A stretch of DNA of 64,000 nucleotides from Ptychodera flava (GCF_041260155.1 NC_091928.1:35746388-35810387); one strand, 5' to 3'. Positions 34,530 through 47,370 are shown, counted from the stretch's first letter. The notes: generated by a model not told the origin, from the sequence alone. A program made the numbers and translations.

Positions 34530-37500
34530 CTACATGAAAGAAACGGACGTGATCGCCATTGGTATGGGTACATTTTGTTTACAGTTGAATGAGACCTCGA
34601 TATGATTTTATATACTATTGAATCATACAACATTTACAGCCGGACCGAGGAAAGTTAAATATAGGATTTTCACCATTTCATTACTGTAATTTAAATCACA
34701 CGATATTTCGTAGCGCGCAAAGAGTAGAAAGAATCTGTGATCGAGAACATTTTACTTTAAAATTTCAGTGGATGTAAACTTTTGATCATTTCCCCCTATT
34801 TTTGTTTTGAACCTCAACTTCAAGTTCAGGATCTGCTCCACAAACGTGTTGAAATACCCTATGCACTTTTCAGATTGTCAACCCTAGCGTGTGAACGAAG
34901 CAACACCGAATCACCAAAATGTTTAAGCTAGTGTTCCTTTCAGAAAGTATGCACATTAATAAAGACATCTTTTGGGAACTTTAAAATGGTCTCTGTCGCT
35001 TTAAAGAACACAAAAGAGGGTCCTCTTCGCGAGTGCAAAATACTGGATTACAGGAACAAGCCACTTTAATAAAAACACGATTGGAATTAATTTAGGATAA
35101 TTGGATGCTGAAGTAATGTCGGTTTGATCTGCAAATATAAGCTCATCTGCTTTTCTTTAATAGACACTTGTTTTTATGAGTAATTTGTAATATCGCAACA
35201 TTCAGCTATAGAGCACCTACCACGTTTCAGAAATTTGAAAAATACGAAGACCCAATTATCCCAAATTAGTTCCAATCGTGTTTAAATTTACTGGTATCAC
35301 AAATTAAAGATTTTTACCGTCCTGTACGTTAACACTGTTGGGGGTCATCTCAATGTCATATTAATCAGAGCGGTTTAAAGGTAGTTTTCCTGCCCAGCTT
35401 TATTTAAATCCGAGACCAAACCAGCATTCATGCGAAAGCAAACCTGAAAACCCAAGTCGTTATATTTTGGCCAGCCAACTTACTAGGGCATGTCTCGTTT
35501 TCGGGTATACAGTACTGCTTCGTAGTATTATTTCCATTGCAGGGTTCACCGTCGCCCTCGGGTGGGGGATCCGTACAAGCCCTCCACCGTGTTTGAGAGC
35601 CGACACACTGCCACGCTGGAGAGTTCATTTGTGGTATGCAGTCGCTCCATGGGCTCCATTCACTCCAACTGCCGTCTCCTGTTCAGTATTTGAAAAAAGT
35701 TAGACGATAACTACGTCTACCATGTACAAATGTCTTTTTCATAAACTTAATTCGTTGAAGACATCTGGTTGAAATTGGTCAAAATAGCTTCCAAATACAC
35801 TTTTACATGAAGCTTATAACACATAAATTTGCTGTTTAATTTGAAATGGATAGCGCAAAACGTTTGTGTTTGTACAGATAAAAAAATGATTTTATTTTGT
35901 TCGCGTACGTGTAATAAATCAATTGCATTATTTGCGTCATAATAGACATAGATACAATTGCATCAACAGAAAAGCCGGTGTTAACAAATAACCTGGTGTT
36001 CAAAGATCGGTTTTTAAGGTAGTATGTGCCTCGAAAGTGAAAGACTTAAACTTTTACTCAAAACTTTCCTCAAGGAATCTTTCAACCACTTTCTTTCAAA
36101 ATCAAGAATAAAAGTCGGGGGTCACTGTGCAAATGTTGGTACAAGAGAAACAAATAACCCAAGATTTACCGATATTTGAAATTCAAAATGGCCGCCATCC
36201 TCATCTTAACTCTATGGAGAAAAATAAAATTTCCATATTTCGAAAAAGTAAGCCTGTGAAAAGTTTTCTTACACCAAGAGCTTTAAAATGAACCCCACAA
36301 GTGGTATATAAGAAAAGAATTGTAAAAGTTTTAGAGTTCAAATATCTGTCCCCGAGGCGAGTTCTACCTGAATAAAATTGCTTTTCTGTTGTGAATTTCC
36401 TTTGGCAGGTAAATTTAATGAACCAAATTCACTGTCTCGCATTTCCTTAAAAAAACTTGAGCAGGCACATCCCTTACTTACGGTTAATGCAGTGTGCACC
36501 ATAGAAGCCATCGGCACACGTACATATTAGATGTCCAGTGACGTCACACTCCGAACTGCATGTTGTACCATTGACACATCGGGATTCTGGGCAAGTATTC
36601 GCTTTCTGTGGAAAGGAAGATGTTACAAAATGCATCATGGGTATCGCTGTCAAAAAACGAACACAGGTGCCACTGGCTATCTATTCAGAGGGTTAAAGAT
36701 GTAATTGTTGTAGGTATGTACTTTAATACAGATGAGAAGTTGTAGTGTCGTTCAAAGAGGAACTCGAGACGGGGTCATCTATTTTGGCAGTGAGATTATA
36801 AAGCGTATTCCTCCGGTTGAACCCCTTTTAAAGAGCCTCTTCTGCAATCTTATGAACGAGTCTGTCTCTGCACGTTCCATCAAGTATTCCTTGGATGCAG
36901 TCGTTTGCCCTAACTGAAATAACAATTTCACCTCTTCATCGGACCGATTGTTGCCGCGAGACGCGGTAGTTATCGCGACTACAATTGCTCCGATGAAGAG
37001 GTCAAATTGTTATTTCAGTTTTGGCAGACTAGATCCTCCAAGGAATGCTTAACGGAATGTGTATGGACAGCCTCTTTAATAGGAAGATTGCAGCAGTAAT
37101 ATGTTATATGTCACGATACAGTACACAAATAGCATAAAGTATCGCCTTAAGATTGTCCGCGCTGGATAGCCTCCAAGTCGCATCAATTGAGCTCTGGCAC
37201 CACCTCGCATCGTTGCAATTTCCGTATTATGTTTCGCTACGCATCATTTTCGCCGTCGCATTTTATTTTTTATTTTATTAATAATGACTTCCACAGCCGA
37301 GGCCATTTATGGAAGACTGTTAGTAAAAATACAGATACAGAGTTAAAGCAAGAAGACAAGACGAACAAACTTTAACAAATACTGAAAAAATAATGTTTTA
37401 AAACATTTTTAAAACCATTTAAATTTACAGAAAAAGGATCAATGTCATTGTATTCGTTTAAAAGCAAATTAAATTGTCTCGGAATTCTACTAAAAAGAGA

Positions 37501-40500
37501 GTCACGAACACAATTAACTCTACCAAATGGCACATGAAACAAAGTAGTACGCCGAGTTGAAAACCTTGGTACATGAATACTAAAAAATGAAGCTAAAGCA
37601 TTAACATTAAACTTTGCATTTATGCATTGTATAAAAATATATAATCAAATATAGTCCTCCTTGATTTTAATGACTGTAAATTTGTAAATATTGCACAACG
37701 AGTCAATGTCATCACTGTAAAAACCAGTAATTCTTTTATGAAGAAATGTTAAAAATTTATGCTGTACTCTTTCAATTCTATCAGACTGGTGTTTACTAAT
37801 ACTGTTCCAAATAACAGAAGCATATTCAAGCTTAGACCTTACCAAGGTAAAGTACAATAATTTTAAAACGTGCACACTGTTAATACAATGGCTATTCCTC
37901 ATAATAAAACCGAGAGCTTTTCTAGCACCTTGAATCATGTTATTTACATGGTCACAAAAATATAATCTTTGGTCAATAATAACACCGAGATCTCTCATGC
38001 TACTGACTCTACTCAATGCATGAGTGTCGAGTTTGTAAGGGAAAATATGAACATTTCTTTTCAATGAAACAGTAAGAACTTTACATTTAGTAGGATTAAG
38101 ATTCAATAACCAAGTGTCGGACCAGCTGACAATTCTATCGATATCAGATTGCAGCAATAAAGAGTCATTATCCGAATCAATGATACGATAAATCTTCATG
38201 TCATCGGCAAAAAGTAACGAATCCGACACAAGATTATCAGAGATGTCATTAATGAAAAGAATAAATAAAAGTGGACCAAGGTGAGAACCCTGAGGAACGC
38301 CCGAAAGGACGGGAGTCCACTCAGAAAAAGCATTTTTTATAATCACTCTGTGTAGCCTGTTATCAAGATATGAATTAAACCATTTCAGATAAGTGCCCTG
38401 GACACCAAAAGAAGTCAACTTATGAAGTAAAAGTTTATGATTTATACTATCGAATGCTTTAGCAAAATCGGTATAAATGATATCACATATGTATGTATGT
38501 ATGTATGTATCATTGTCGCCGTCGCATTGCATCATGAAAATATCACAGCCCTTTCGCCCTCCAACGATGCGCCCTGTAATGTATGTATGTATGTATGTAT
38601 GTATGTATGTATGTATGTATGTATGTATGTATGTATGTATGTATGTATGTATGTATGTATGTATGTATGTATGTATGTATGTATGTATGTATGTATGTAT
38701 GTATGTATGTATGTATGTATGTATGTATGTATGTATGTATGTAGGCCTATGTATGTATGTATGTATGTATGTATGTATGTATGTATGTATGTATGTATGT
38801 ATGTATGTATGTATGTATGTATGTATGTATGTATGTATGTATGTATGTATGTAGGTATGTATGTATGTATGTATGTATGTATGTATGTATGTATGTATGT
38901 ATGTATGTATGTGTATGTATGTATGTATGTATGTATGTATGTATGTATGTATGTATGTATGTATGTATGTATGTATGTACGTACGTACGTATGTGTGAAT
39001 GAACCTACTCGTCTACCTACCTTTGTAAGTCACTTGAGGCATTTTTGTTTACTTCTCCTTGAAAATATCTACCCACTCAAGTATGTGATTTTTTCTCACG
39101 TACTCTGTTTATTTAAAGCAAATATAATCCGTCCGTAGTGATACATTTTACGGTAGACCAGTGTCGTGTATTTCTTTCAGAGATTGTGTGTCAAGAAGTT
39201 GTTTTCAATAAACTCAACGTTACGTTTTACAGGATTACACTGATGAGAAATATCAAATCTTACACTCAATGACTTTAACAGAAACTTCATTAACAGAGTT
39301 TAGTGAAGCAAAAGTAGGTATTACAAAAACCTTCTGTAGCGGTCCTCGGGGTTGGTGTAATTGCTTCTCAATCCTTAATAGAATTTCAGAGCTCACTGAG
39401 CACACATGGATAAAATCCTCCCGTATTCCTAACAGGTAATCCGAATTGGAACTGCTTTTTGTGTTGTAAACCTATTGAACTCACATTGAAGTCGACAGAA
39501 TTGGGTCGATACAGTAAGGTATAGAACGCGCCTCGGGGACAGATATTCGGACTCTCAAACTTTTACAATTATTTTCTGATCTACCACTTGTGGGGGTTCA
39601 TTTTAAAGCTCTTGGTGTAAGAAAACGTTTCACCAACTTAGTTTTTCCAAATTCGAATATTTTATTTTTCTCCATAGAGCTAACACAGGGATGACAGCCA
39701 TTTTGAATTTTAAATATCGGTAAAGCTTGGATTATTTGTTTCTCTAGTTCCAAAATTTACGGGGTGACACCCGATTTTTATTCTTGAGATTGAAAGAGAA
39801 TGGTTAAAAATTGCTTATGGAAAGTTTGAGCAAAAGTTTAAGTCTTTCACTTTCAAGGCGCACACTAAATAGACACAGATGAGGAATGAAGAGAATAATG
39901 AAAAAAAAACTTAAATGAAACCATCACCAACATGAATTAATGGTCATGACCATTTATTCATTTTCGCGATGGTTTCATTTATCGTGTCTAAAACCGGGGT
40001 CGAATATATGCATGGTCACCCATTCATTCAGCATCTTTCAACATGTCAAACAATATAAGTAGTATCTCGTATCAAACAAAATTCATGAAAAATGGCCGAC
40101 TTTGTAATATAAAGTTTTGATTACGTTAGAAGGACTGGGAAACTATATGCAAGTAAAGGGTCAGAGAGTCAGCACTGTCACAAATAATCTTAAACCTTAG
40201 ATTATTTTAAAATGACATACATATTTAGACAAGGCATATCTTTTGGATTTAACCCTGGCCCTGTGTCCTGTCCTTTCTTGACTTGCAGTGCGTCACTATT
40301 AAAATAATTAGCTTATTTTAAAAAGATTTTTAAGAAAAATGTTATGTGTACGTTGGAGACCTATCTGACAGAACTGGAAAGGTACTTGATTGGGATTTCA
40401 TTTAAATGAGGTACCATCATTGTACTTTTATTGTTCGTGGTCTGTCAACCATCACATGGTATCACATGATGTTTATTGTATTTTTTTTCTTTTGTTGAGA

Positions 40501-43003
40501 CAGCTCATTTCAAACCTCGGTGATTTTAATAATTAGCTGCAAAAAGATTGAAGATCGATGTGAAAAGAACAATCATATTTTTACAAGTTTTAAAAACTCT
40601 TTGTTATAGAGCCATAAGGTAAGATGGGGAGATATATAGAGTGCTAGAATAACACAATCCAACGTTCCAATGGGTCGAGACGGAATTTCTCACACGAGCT
40701 GGGGAATTTCTGTTTCGCAAAAGCTGAAGGTGATTGTGGACAGAAATTCTCGAAAGACTGTAAGATATTCCATGTTAGCCCGTTTGTGTGAGGAATTATA
40801 CGGGTGAAACTAAAACGAAGGACAGTGAAGGACATGTTTCTCAATGCAGATATGACGAGAACAGTGTTTTCAGTATTCAGTTGACTGAATGACAGCATAA
40901 CCTCTTAAAAGTAGGATGATGGACTGTGTTATCTGAACAAAATGGGTTAAAGGCCAGCATTTTACAGTGGGGTGAAGGACATTTTCACTGCAAAATAGGG
41001 CTCAGCGCCAGTCCTGCTTACCAAGAGTGGCCCTCTTCCCAGAGGCCGTACGCCGAGGGGTATGGTGATGTGTTTTATGGTAACACACGGCCAAGAGGGG
41101 TAGTAGATGGGCGTTAGAGCCGGAATAAAGACCAGTTTATAGGTGTTTTATAACACGCCACACGCTCATGTTGATGTATGTTATAGTTTTAATGTGTTTT
41201 GATATTATGCATCGTAACAATCCATTGTGACAAGTTTACTTGGCGATTTCCCCACAGCGGTAACAGTAGTACAAATTTCTTCAAAAAATATTCTGAACAT
41301 ACCTAGCAACATCCTGAGTTGCACTTGAATCTTTTTGTAGATGAGTTGTAAAAGTTCCTACAATGATGGAATGGAAAATCTTGCTGTTTTAGAGAGAAGC
41401 TAGTCGCTCATCCCGGACGTTATCATATACAAGTCAACCAACGTGAAATTTCAAAGCTGGCAGACGACACTATGGTCACGTGACTGGCCTTTTTCAAAAT
41501 TTCGTCTAAACCTATTTCCCTAGAGAAACAGTCTTTCCAAAATACCATCTGACATCACTTTTGTCGATTCAGTGGGGACTAGACGCATCTATTTCTCGTC
41601 ACGTGACGTATTCTGGTGAATCGTGACACTAAATGAGCATGTGGCGTGTTATGATGCAGAATATGGCAACGTACAGTAATTTCACCAGGCAATTGGGTGA
41701 AGGAGAACATCTGTCAGAGTAAAAGTGGGCGAAGGACAATACTATCAGTGCAAGATATTATGAAGGGCAGCATTTTCACTGCAAAATTGGGACAATGTTA
41801 TTGCGCAGAAGGACAATATTTTCGTTACAGAGTATGGTAATAATACTGCTCTACATCTTATCCTGCGCTGAAAATGTTGTCCTTCTTCTAATTGCGTACA
41901 CAAAGTACAATGTTTCACCACCTAATTAGGTTTTCTGCTTCGCCTTCTTTGTCCTTCACTGTCCTTCCTTTTAGTCTATGCTGGATTATACTTCTCATGC
42001 CCCATCAATGCTGTGAAAACTACAGTGACTTTATTTCAATGTTGAAAACACTGGGGGCCGTCAGTGACACACATCAGGGGCAGAGAAGCGAAAAATACAT
42101 TTGACTTGCGCGATAAGACAGAGTGTGAGAACAAATCGATCCTACACTGATGTTCTTACACTTCCAGCGTGCTAGAACCACTTTTTCTCTATAGACCCAC
42201 TCATTTTAGTTTGTCGAACGTGATGAATTAGTGTACTTTGCTCTTTCCATGCAGTCTTTCAACAATTTAATATTCTGCATGAATGGTTTGACTGCAGATA
42301 AAAAAAGCTGTACGGTGGCAGCGTTTTCGAGGACTAATTAAACACATACCTTACATTTAACAATGATTGGGTTTCCTTATTTATTTAGCTCGATTTCTTT
42401 ACTGTCGTTCATGCTTGTTTGTCTCTCAAAAACGACATTGTAAAATTTATTAACGAATCTGAACAATATAATTTAGAGGAGGACACAGACCGATGATTCG
42501 GAGTGAAAAACAAGACGGCAATTAACCTAACAAAACAACCAAGTGATAGACAGACCTAAATTGAAATCCAACTAGCTTCAGCAAATAACGATTAGTAGTG
42601 AAGCAGCAAAACAACAAATGATTTATAAACAACAATTTACCTGATAGTATGATCTTGGCAGAGTTCGGACGTTTTCGACAATACCAGGCCCTAATTGAGG
42701 TTCCTTCGAGTAAAGAACGCACGTGCTGGTACTCCGTGAGTAACTGTAAACTAGACATGAAGCAATGCCTTGACACTTTTCATCGCAGTCCATGATACTG
42801 AATGTGCTGGAGACTTCAAGCTGGTGTTCGAACGTGAGGAACTCTCGCCTCGAAACCAAAGCGTCATCATTCGTCGATGTCCACCTTTCGGCGCACAGTT
42901 GGCACGACACGTACGATATCAGTGCCAATAATGCTGCAATTAATATTGTTATGTGTGCCTTCACCACGTCTTCTATGGTAAACGTCTTCTTACGCAATAT
43001 CAT
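33976..43003 (-). CDS. PAN/apple-EGF-TSP1-fibrinogen-like protein
   Basis: Predicted secreted or type II membrane lectin-like protein. Exons 43003-42641, 36605-36482, 35678-35484 and 34529-33976 join in matching phases (0, 1, 1). Order: basic start MILRKK; one hydrophobic segment (about residues 18-33, ITILIAALLALISYV); PAN/apple-type domain (CDEKCQGIASCLVYSYS); EGF-like repeat (CTCADGFYGAHC); TSP type 1 repeat (WSEWSPWSDC ... RWRACTD); fibrinogen-related domain (TSGVYGI, GWVVIQRRYDGSVDF, NGGWWF, SNLNG). The usual calcium-site Asp cluster of the fibrinogen domain is not seen (the segment reads DPLEEQVARKF). The frame stops right after SNLNG, about 40-50 residues short. A GTAAGG donor overlaps the stop, so a further exon is possible but none was found. 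Such domains commonly act in innate recognition or adhesion in invertebrates. Confidence 0.82.
35484..35678 (-). CDS. TSP1 repeat exon
   Basis: Acceptor ACTGAACAG, donor GTAAGT. Encodes WSEWSPWSDC with the three-Trp ladder and six cysteines, including RWRACTD and EPCNGN. Confidence 0.88.
36018..36368. mobile_element. TTAA-flanked ~340-bp MITE, copy 1
   Basis: TTAA|GGTAGTATGTGCCTC ... GAGGCGAGTTCTACC. The family has TIR-like ends GGTAG...CGCCTC and a conserved interior (TTCAAAATGGCCGCCAT; CAAGAGCTTTAAAATGA). Confidence 0.8.
36482..36605 (-). CDS. EGF-like exon
   Basis: Acceptor TTTCCACAG, donor GTAAGT. Reads CPESRCVNGTTC...CTCADGFYGAHC, one cysteine more than the usual six. Confidence 0.88.
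36842..37093. repeat. fold-back element with ~110-bp arms
   Basis: Core arms ACTGAAATAACAATTT...TCTTCATCGGA are nearly perfectly inverted (36914-37019). Weaker pairing extends outward through CAAGTATTCCTTGGA and CTGCAATCTT. It lies in intron 1 of the fibrinogen-domain gene. Confidence 0.85.
37263..38508 (-). mobile_element. 5'-truncated non-LTR retrotransposon with ~20-bp target duplication
   Basis: The insert is bounded by ATCATTTTCGCCGTCGCATT (37243-37262) and ATCATTGTCGCCGTCGCATT (38509-38528), one mismatch. The 3' tail is an A-rich run of TAAAA-like units. The 5' edge carries a short (ATAC)n filler. It inserted antisense to the plus strand in the gene's intron 1. Confidence 0.85.
37372..38487 (-). 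pseudogene. reverse transcriptase of a Jockey/CR1-type element, one in-frame stop
   Basis: Shows the non-LTR RT blocks in order: DFAKAFDSINH, SGVPQGSHLGPLLF, the catalytic LLFADD, KCKVLTV and the thumb region (RSKLEYASVIWNS). A TGA at 37645-37647 interrupts it; the same frame stays open to TAA at 37372-37374, giving the usual C-terminal end. The N-terminal endonuclease part is missing. Clade assignment is by motif style only. Confidence 0.88.
38578..38994. repeat. (ATGT)n microsatellite, ~410 bp
   Basis: Nearly pure tetranucleotide tract with rare interruptions (GTAGGCCTATG at about 38742, GTACGTACGT at the end). Met-Tyr-Val-Cys open frames over it are not genes. Confidence 0.98.
39518..39868. 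mobile_element. TTAA-type MITE, copy 2 (inverted)
   Basis: TAA|GGTATAGAACGCGCCTCGGGGACA to a worn right end AAGGCGCACACTA. Same interior as copy 1 in reverse. Confidence 0.7.
39913..39982. repeat. short inverted repeat
   Basis: TTAAATGAAACCATC pairs with GATGGTTTCATTTA, loop about 42 bases. Confidence 0.7.
40640..42000. repeat. degenerate 'GTGAAGGACATTTTCACTGC' repeats in intron 1
   Basis: Variants of GAAGGACATTTTCACTGCAA recur at about 40975, 41735, 41765 and 41810, and AAGGACAGTGAAGGAC (40822) is inverted near 41950. No exon is seen between 39000 and 42640. Confidence 0.4.
42641..43003 (-). CDS. first exon of the fibrinogen-domain gene (signal/TM and PAN/apple)
   Basis: ATG at 43001-43003; 121 codons to SYYQ, donor GTAAAT. 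Hydrophobic segment followed by a cysteine-rich PAN/apple-like module (CDEKC...C...C). Confidence 0.82.
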
Positions 43004-43295
43004 GATAAAAAGATGTCCGTCTGTAACGAAACAAAAAACGCGTTCCTTTTACATCTCTTCGTCGCCCGTAATGCGCATGCTCCATCATCGATAAGATGTT
43101 TCACAATATTTTTTTTTTTGCCTATGGTTAGTAGGACAACAAATCTTCTAGATCAAATACAGTGTTAAACTGATGTACAAATGAATATCACAAGAAGAAC
43201 ACAGAGTGAGTTCTGATAATATGAATTAATGCATGCATTGATCTGAGGGTGGATAACGAGAGAACTAGTCATTTTGAACATATATTGTGCTTCAA

Positions 43296-43630
43296 GGTAA
43301 TATGCGCCTCTAAAGTGAAAGACTTCAACTTTTGTTGAAACTTTCCTCAATAAAAATTCAACCATACTCTTACCAAATTAAGAGCCAAAATCAGGGGTCC
43401 ACGTGCAAAGTTTGGTACTAGAGAAACAAATTACCTGGCATTTGCCGAATTTGAAATTCAAAATGGCCGCCATCCCTGAGTTAACTCAAGGAAAAATAAA
43501 ATTTTCGATTTTCAAAAAACTAAGACTGTGAAAATTTCCTTGCTTCAAGAGCTTTAAAATGAGGCCTCACAAGTGATAGACCAGAAAAGAATTGTAAAAG
43601 CTTGATATCTGTGCCCGGGAGCGTTCTACC
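43296..43630. mobile_element. TTAA-type MITE, copy 3
   Basis: TTCAA|GGTAATATGCGCCTC ... GCGTTCTACC|TTAA; 335 bp. It lies just upstream of the fibrinogen-domain gene start. Confidence 0.78.
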
Positions 43631-44039
43631 TTAAGGGTTTGAAGTTTCTGTGTTGGTAATTTAACAAATGAATGCGTTCTTTAGTCTACGCCGCACTAGG
43701 CCGCTACTAAAGAACATATAAAGGGGTTAATAAAACCTCATTTCTGCTTCAGAAAATTCCTTCTCTCAGCCAAAGTATCGAGCCTGCGCGGGAGCCCGTC
43801 GATTCAAACGCATTCAACGTAACGGCAGCGTTGGAAATTAATTTCGGATATACACAAAATGATTTATCGGTGGTTGCAGGTTGTAAAATAATATAGTCGC
43901 TCTGTCGATCCGGAAATAATTTTATTCAGCTTGCTCTGAGTCTAGAGAAATGAAAATTACTCATAGTTGAGATTTTATACAATTGTTGTTCAAAATTCAA
44001 ACAGGCTCACTAATTTCATCCTTATTAGAATGCATAGAG

Positions 44040-44958
44040 AGTAGATTGATATCATACAATCTTAAACACTCACTGTTTGCATGTCCGCCGACGCTGTCGC
44101 TTCGTCCATCACTGAAATACGAGTTCTCCTCAAAAATGTTCTCAACAAGCAGAACAAGAACAAGATCTCACCGCTTTCGCTAAAGTCCGTATCTTTTCAG
44201 TGTGTACGGTAGACGAGCGGTAGAAACATTAGCGTTATTTAAAGTTTTTAGCGTGATGTATAGATAGTGCTAATTAGACAAACCCAACAAAAGCGTTAGA
44301 TGATTAATGTTTTTTTTAGGAAAAACACTGCGTCGTGAGCCCGACAAGGTCTGTCAGGCGGTTTATTTATGAAATTTCATTTTGTTGAACACACACGGAA
44401 ACGTCAAAAACACACGGTCTCGTAATGTGAGCGGTACGGGGTTACAAGGAGAAAATATTGTAGCATTGATGTAATATGTAACTGAAAATCACTGCCTGCT
44501 AAAATTGCATTGAATCACTGACTTTCTTCTGGTGCTACAGTTCGCTAGGTATTCATTTGAATTTGACCTTGGACTGACCTGAGAGGACCCGATCACTTCA
44601 TTAAACACCAAATTCCACGACAGTAGAGTGACAGTCATGGTCGTGGCTTCAGAGCTCGTTGACTTTGACCATTTATGTGATATTGGTTTTTTGTTCTCCT
44701 TTGAAAAATTGTGTAAATTTCAATCAAGTTGTTCAGAGGTAAAGCAGAGAAGTAAAATGCCTTGATGAACATTGGCAGACAGAGTTTTCCATCCAGTTCT
44801 GTAACAACGGATCTCAGTTAAGCGATTTTTAACGCTTCTCACTGTTTATCACTGTTTTATCGGATTGGTTTCTTTCCTCCGTCAACAGGACACATTGAAT
44901 TTAAGGTTTTGGTGGTTAAGATGAAACGATAACGGACAATTGCCTGTGCCCTCAGTGC

Positions 44959-44989
<31 letters not shown>

Positions 44990-45150
44990 TGTGTTTTTGT
45001 GTCTATTATGTTTATTATTTATCATTTATTTATTTATTTTATTTTTATTTATTAATTATTTATTTATCTATTTTATTTACATATTTATATATTTATTTAT
45101 TTATTTATTATGATTTGCAATCCCTCCAACTTTGAATGCATCGGTAGGTT
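44040..45150 (-). pseudogene. decayed ABCC fragment (copies of two NBD2 exons)
   Basis: About 44070-44190 matches ABCC exon 53688-53821 (GCATGTCCGCCGACGCTGTC; ATGAAGCC-type Walker B region on the minus strand) but lacks about 19 bases over the ABC signature. About 44775-44845 matches exon 55422-55525 (CCAGTTCTGTAACAACGGA). The intron between and the following (TTTA)n tract (44956-45110) parallel 53822-55742. Frame is broken and other exons are absent, so it is a non-functional partial duplicate. Confidence 0.8.
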
Positions 45151-45785
45151 TGGTAAAAACTGATACATTATTGCCTTGTACCAAATTTTAACTAAATCTG
45201 GTTCGTCCAGCGACTCTCAATTCAAACGCCAAGTTGCAACAGTTCATCAAAAGATGCAAAAATTAGCAATTGACTTTCATTTCGCTTTTTTAATATCTTC
45301 TACAGGCTGCCGTTATGTGTAATCACCGTATGCAGCAGATCTAAACAAAATCTGTGTAGCTGTTCTTGATTTAAATCATGATTTTAAATCATCAATTATG
45401 CAAAATAGCGTTGTTCAAGCCATACCCGTCTAAAATAATCTGTTTGTGACATTTTCCAACGAAATTGACGCATTCGACTCGTTTCAAATCTGATTAGCGG
45501 CTTTTGAGATGCCGTGCCCTCAGACAGACAGACATCGGTACTGCAATAACTCACGATTGTGAACTCGCGAACCATATTAAAATATTCCCACTACACAAAG
45601 ACCTACTTTAAACCCATTGTCGGCTGATCAAATCACACGCTGTATTAAGTGTACAGTATGCGATATACAAGAAAATATCACTACTGGAATCCAGAGACGT
45701 GACATTTACGGCGCATTGATGTCAGAGATAAAAACGGAAATGCAGACATAAAGCGATCACCTCATGTCTCTTGGGTTATCTGTAT

Positions 45786-46258
45786 CACAGGCACTCGACC
45801 CGTTATCTGCCAAGAGATGAATAAAAATAACTTGATACAACCCTCCGAGTCTCCTGTCATTCAGTTATAGCACACACTACACCGACCTGACCCTACCCTC
45901 GCTACGTCCCATGTATAAATAATAGAAGGTATGAAACTTAACCCACCGAGTCGCACACATCTCAGACCGACAGATTTTTTTCGGCGAGGAAATTTTAACT
46001 GAAAATGATCGAATTCCATGAAAAAATGAACATGAAGTAATAGAATAATACATTTATTGCTAGACACTTACCGGCAATTTCAAAACTACTCAACGGAAGA
46101 GTTAAAAATATAGCTACTTTGCTACGACAGGCAGCTCCGATATCGTCCAAAACACGAATTTAACAATTTACCTTTGACCTCTGAGCTCCCCATACCGGGC
46201 GGCGCCTCTGGTTGGTCTATTTCAGTCACGTGATCGCCGCACACGTCATCAGCCGTCA
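45786..46258 (+). repeat. left terminal inverted repeat of the 4.65-kb element
   Basis: Contains AGCTCCCCATACCGGGCGGC and TCACGTGATCGCCGCACACG. Partner is 49960-50440. Confidence 0.92.
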
Positions 46259-46309
46259 TATTTTACAGACGACGACTTTGAGATTTTACATTTCGTATGT
46301 AGAAAAAGT

Positions 46310-46540
46310 TAACAATGGCAGAGTACATTTATTGGTAAGTGTTTAAATATCATTTCGTGCAAAGATAACGCGATTTTGAGAATATTCATTCCATAAACGA
46401 TGCAGGAAAAGTGTATTTTGTATGTGCACCGGGGGAGTCGCACACGAACTAGTATTCACGCTCAAGCGGCGTTTACACAGTACATCGAAAACGGATTTAT
46501 TGTACTCGATTTTTTTAATCACTATTTTTTTATACAATGA
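46310..46540 (+). other. possible two-exon start inside the long-TIR element
   Basis: ATGGCAGAGTACATTTATTG at 46315 is followed by GTAAGT. A possible acceptor GATGCAG at about 46399-46405 would join in phase to an open stretch containing VFCMCTGGVAHELVF. No family is recognised; this is a weak prediction. Confidence 0.2.
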
Positions 46541-47370
46541 GCCTATTTTTTCAGTGGATTACAGAATTAAGAAACGAAATTTGTTTACTAAAAGGACGAT
46601 ATTTGGCTTCATATTGTTACACTTGACTTTAGGCCTAAAGTTTCTTCATGATCCCTGGCCTCAAGGTGAATTGAAAATTAAAATTTACCATGGATTGCAG
46701 CTTCGATCTAATACGTAGCCTTTGTATCAAAATGTTGATTTGCCTATAGCAGTGGTATATCCATTGCATTGAGTCATTTCTGCTGCTCGTTTTGTAAATT
46801 TTTCCACTCTACTGACGTCTACAAGAGTATCTGTGAGGTATTATTTTTTCGGAAAGAATTCGTCTGGCGTTATTCAATCACGCCGCCATTGCAACCGCCG
46901 AAGGACCTTGATCGTAATACCGACACCAGTCTGATATCGTTTACATGCAAAGGGCGGTTCGTGTGTTGATGGCGAAATATAGAATGTTTTGCTGTAGGGG
47001 AAATTTGACAGAGTCCGTATAGCCTTGTAGCAGATGTAGGGTATCAGGATCTTCAAGTTGTAGCTCGTGGTCGTAGACGCATTACACCGGTGAAATGTTT
47101 GTTCGCGGAGAAACGTGACCGAGTGTCGGTGTCCTTTCCAGTTGAAAACTAGTATTTTCAAGTTTAGTTCGGTTTACATCATCCCACAGGGCATGCGCAT
47201 CCCTGACTTGGCGCACGTTGATCGCAAACGCGCACAGTTGGCCGAAAAGGGTCTACGGCAGAACCTTTATACCAGAATACATCTCAACGTTACAAACTCG
47301 ATGACAAGGTTTTACATGTAAATCTGACCCAAACACATGTATTACACATTTGTTGTTAGTAAATAAATGA

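Noticed and set aside
38437..39138. 233-codon plus-strand frame rich in Met-Tyr-Val-Cys
   Set aside because: It is simply the (ATGT)n microsatellite read in frame; all three frames stay open.
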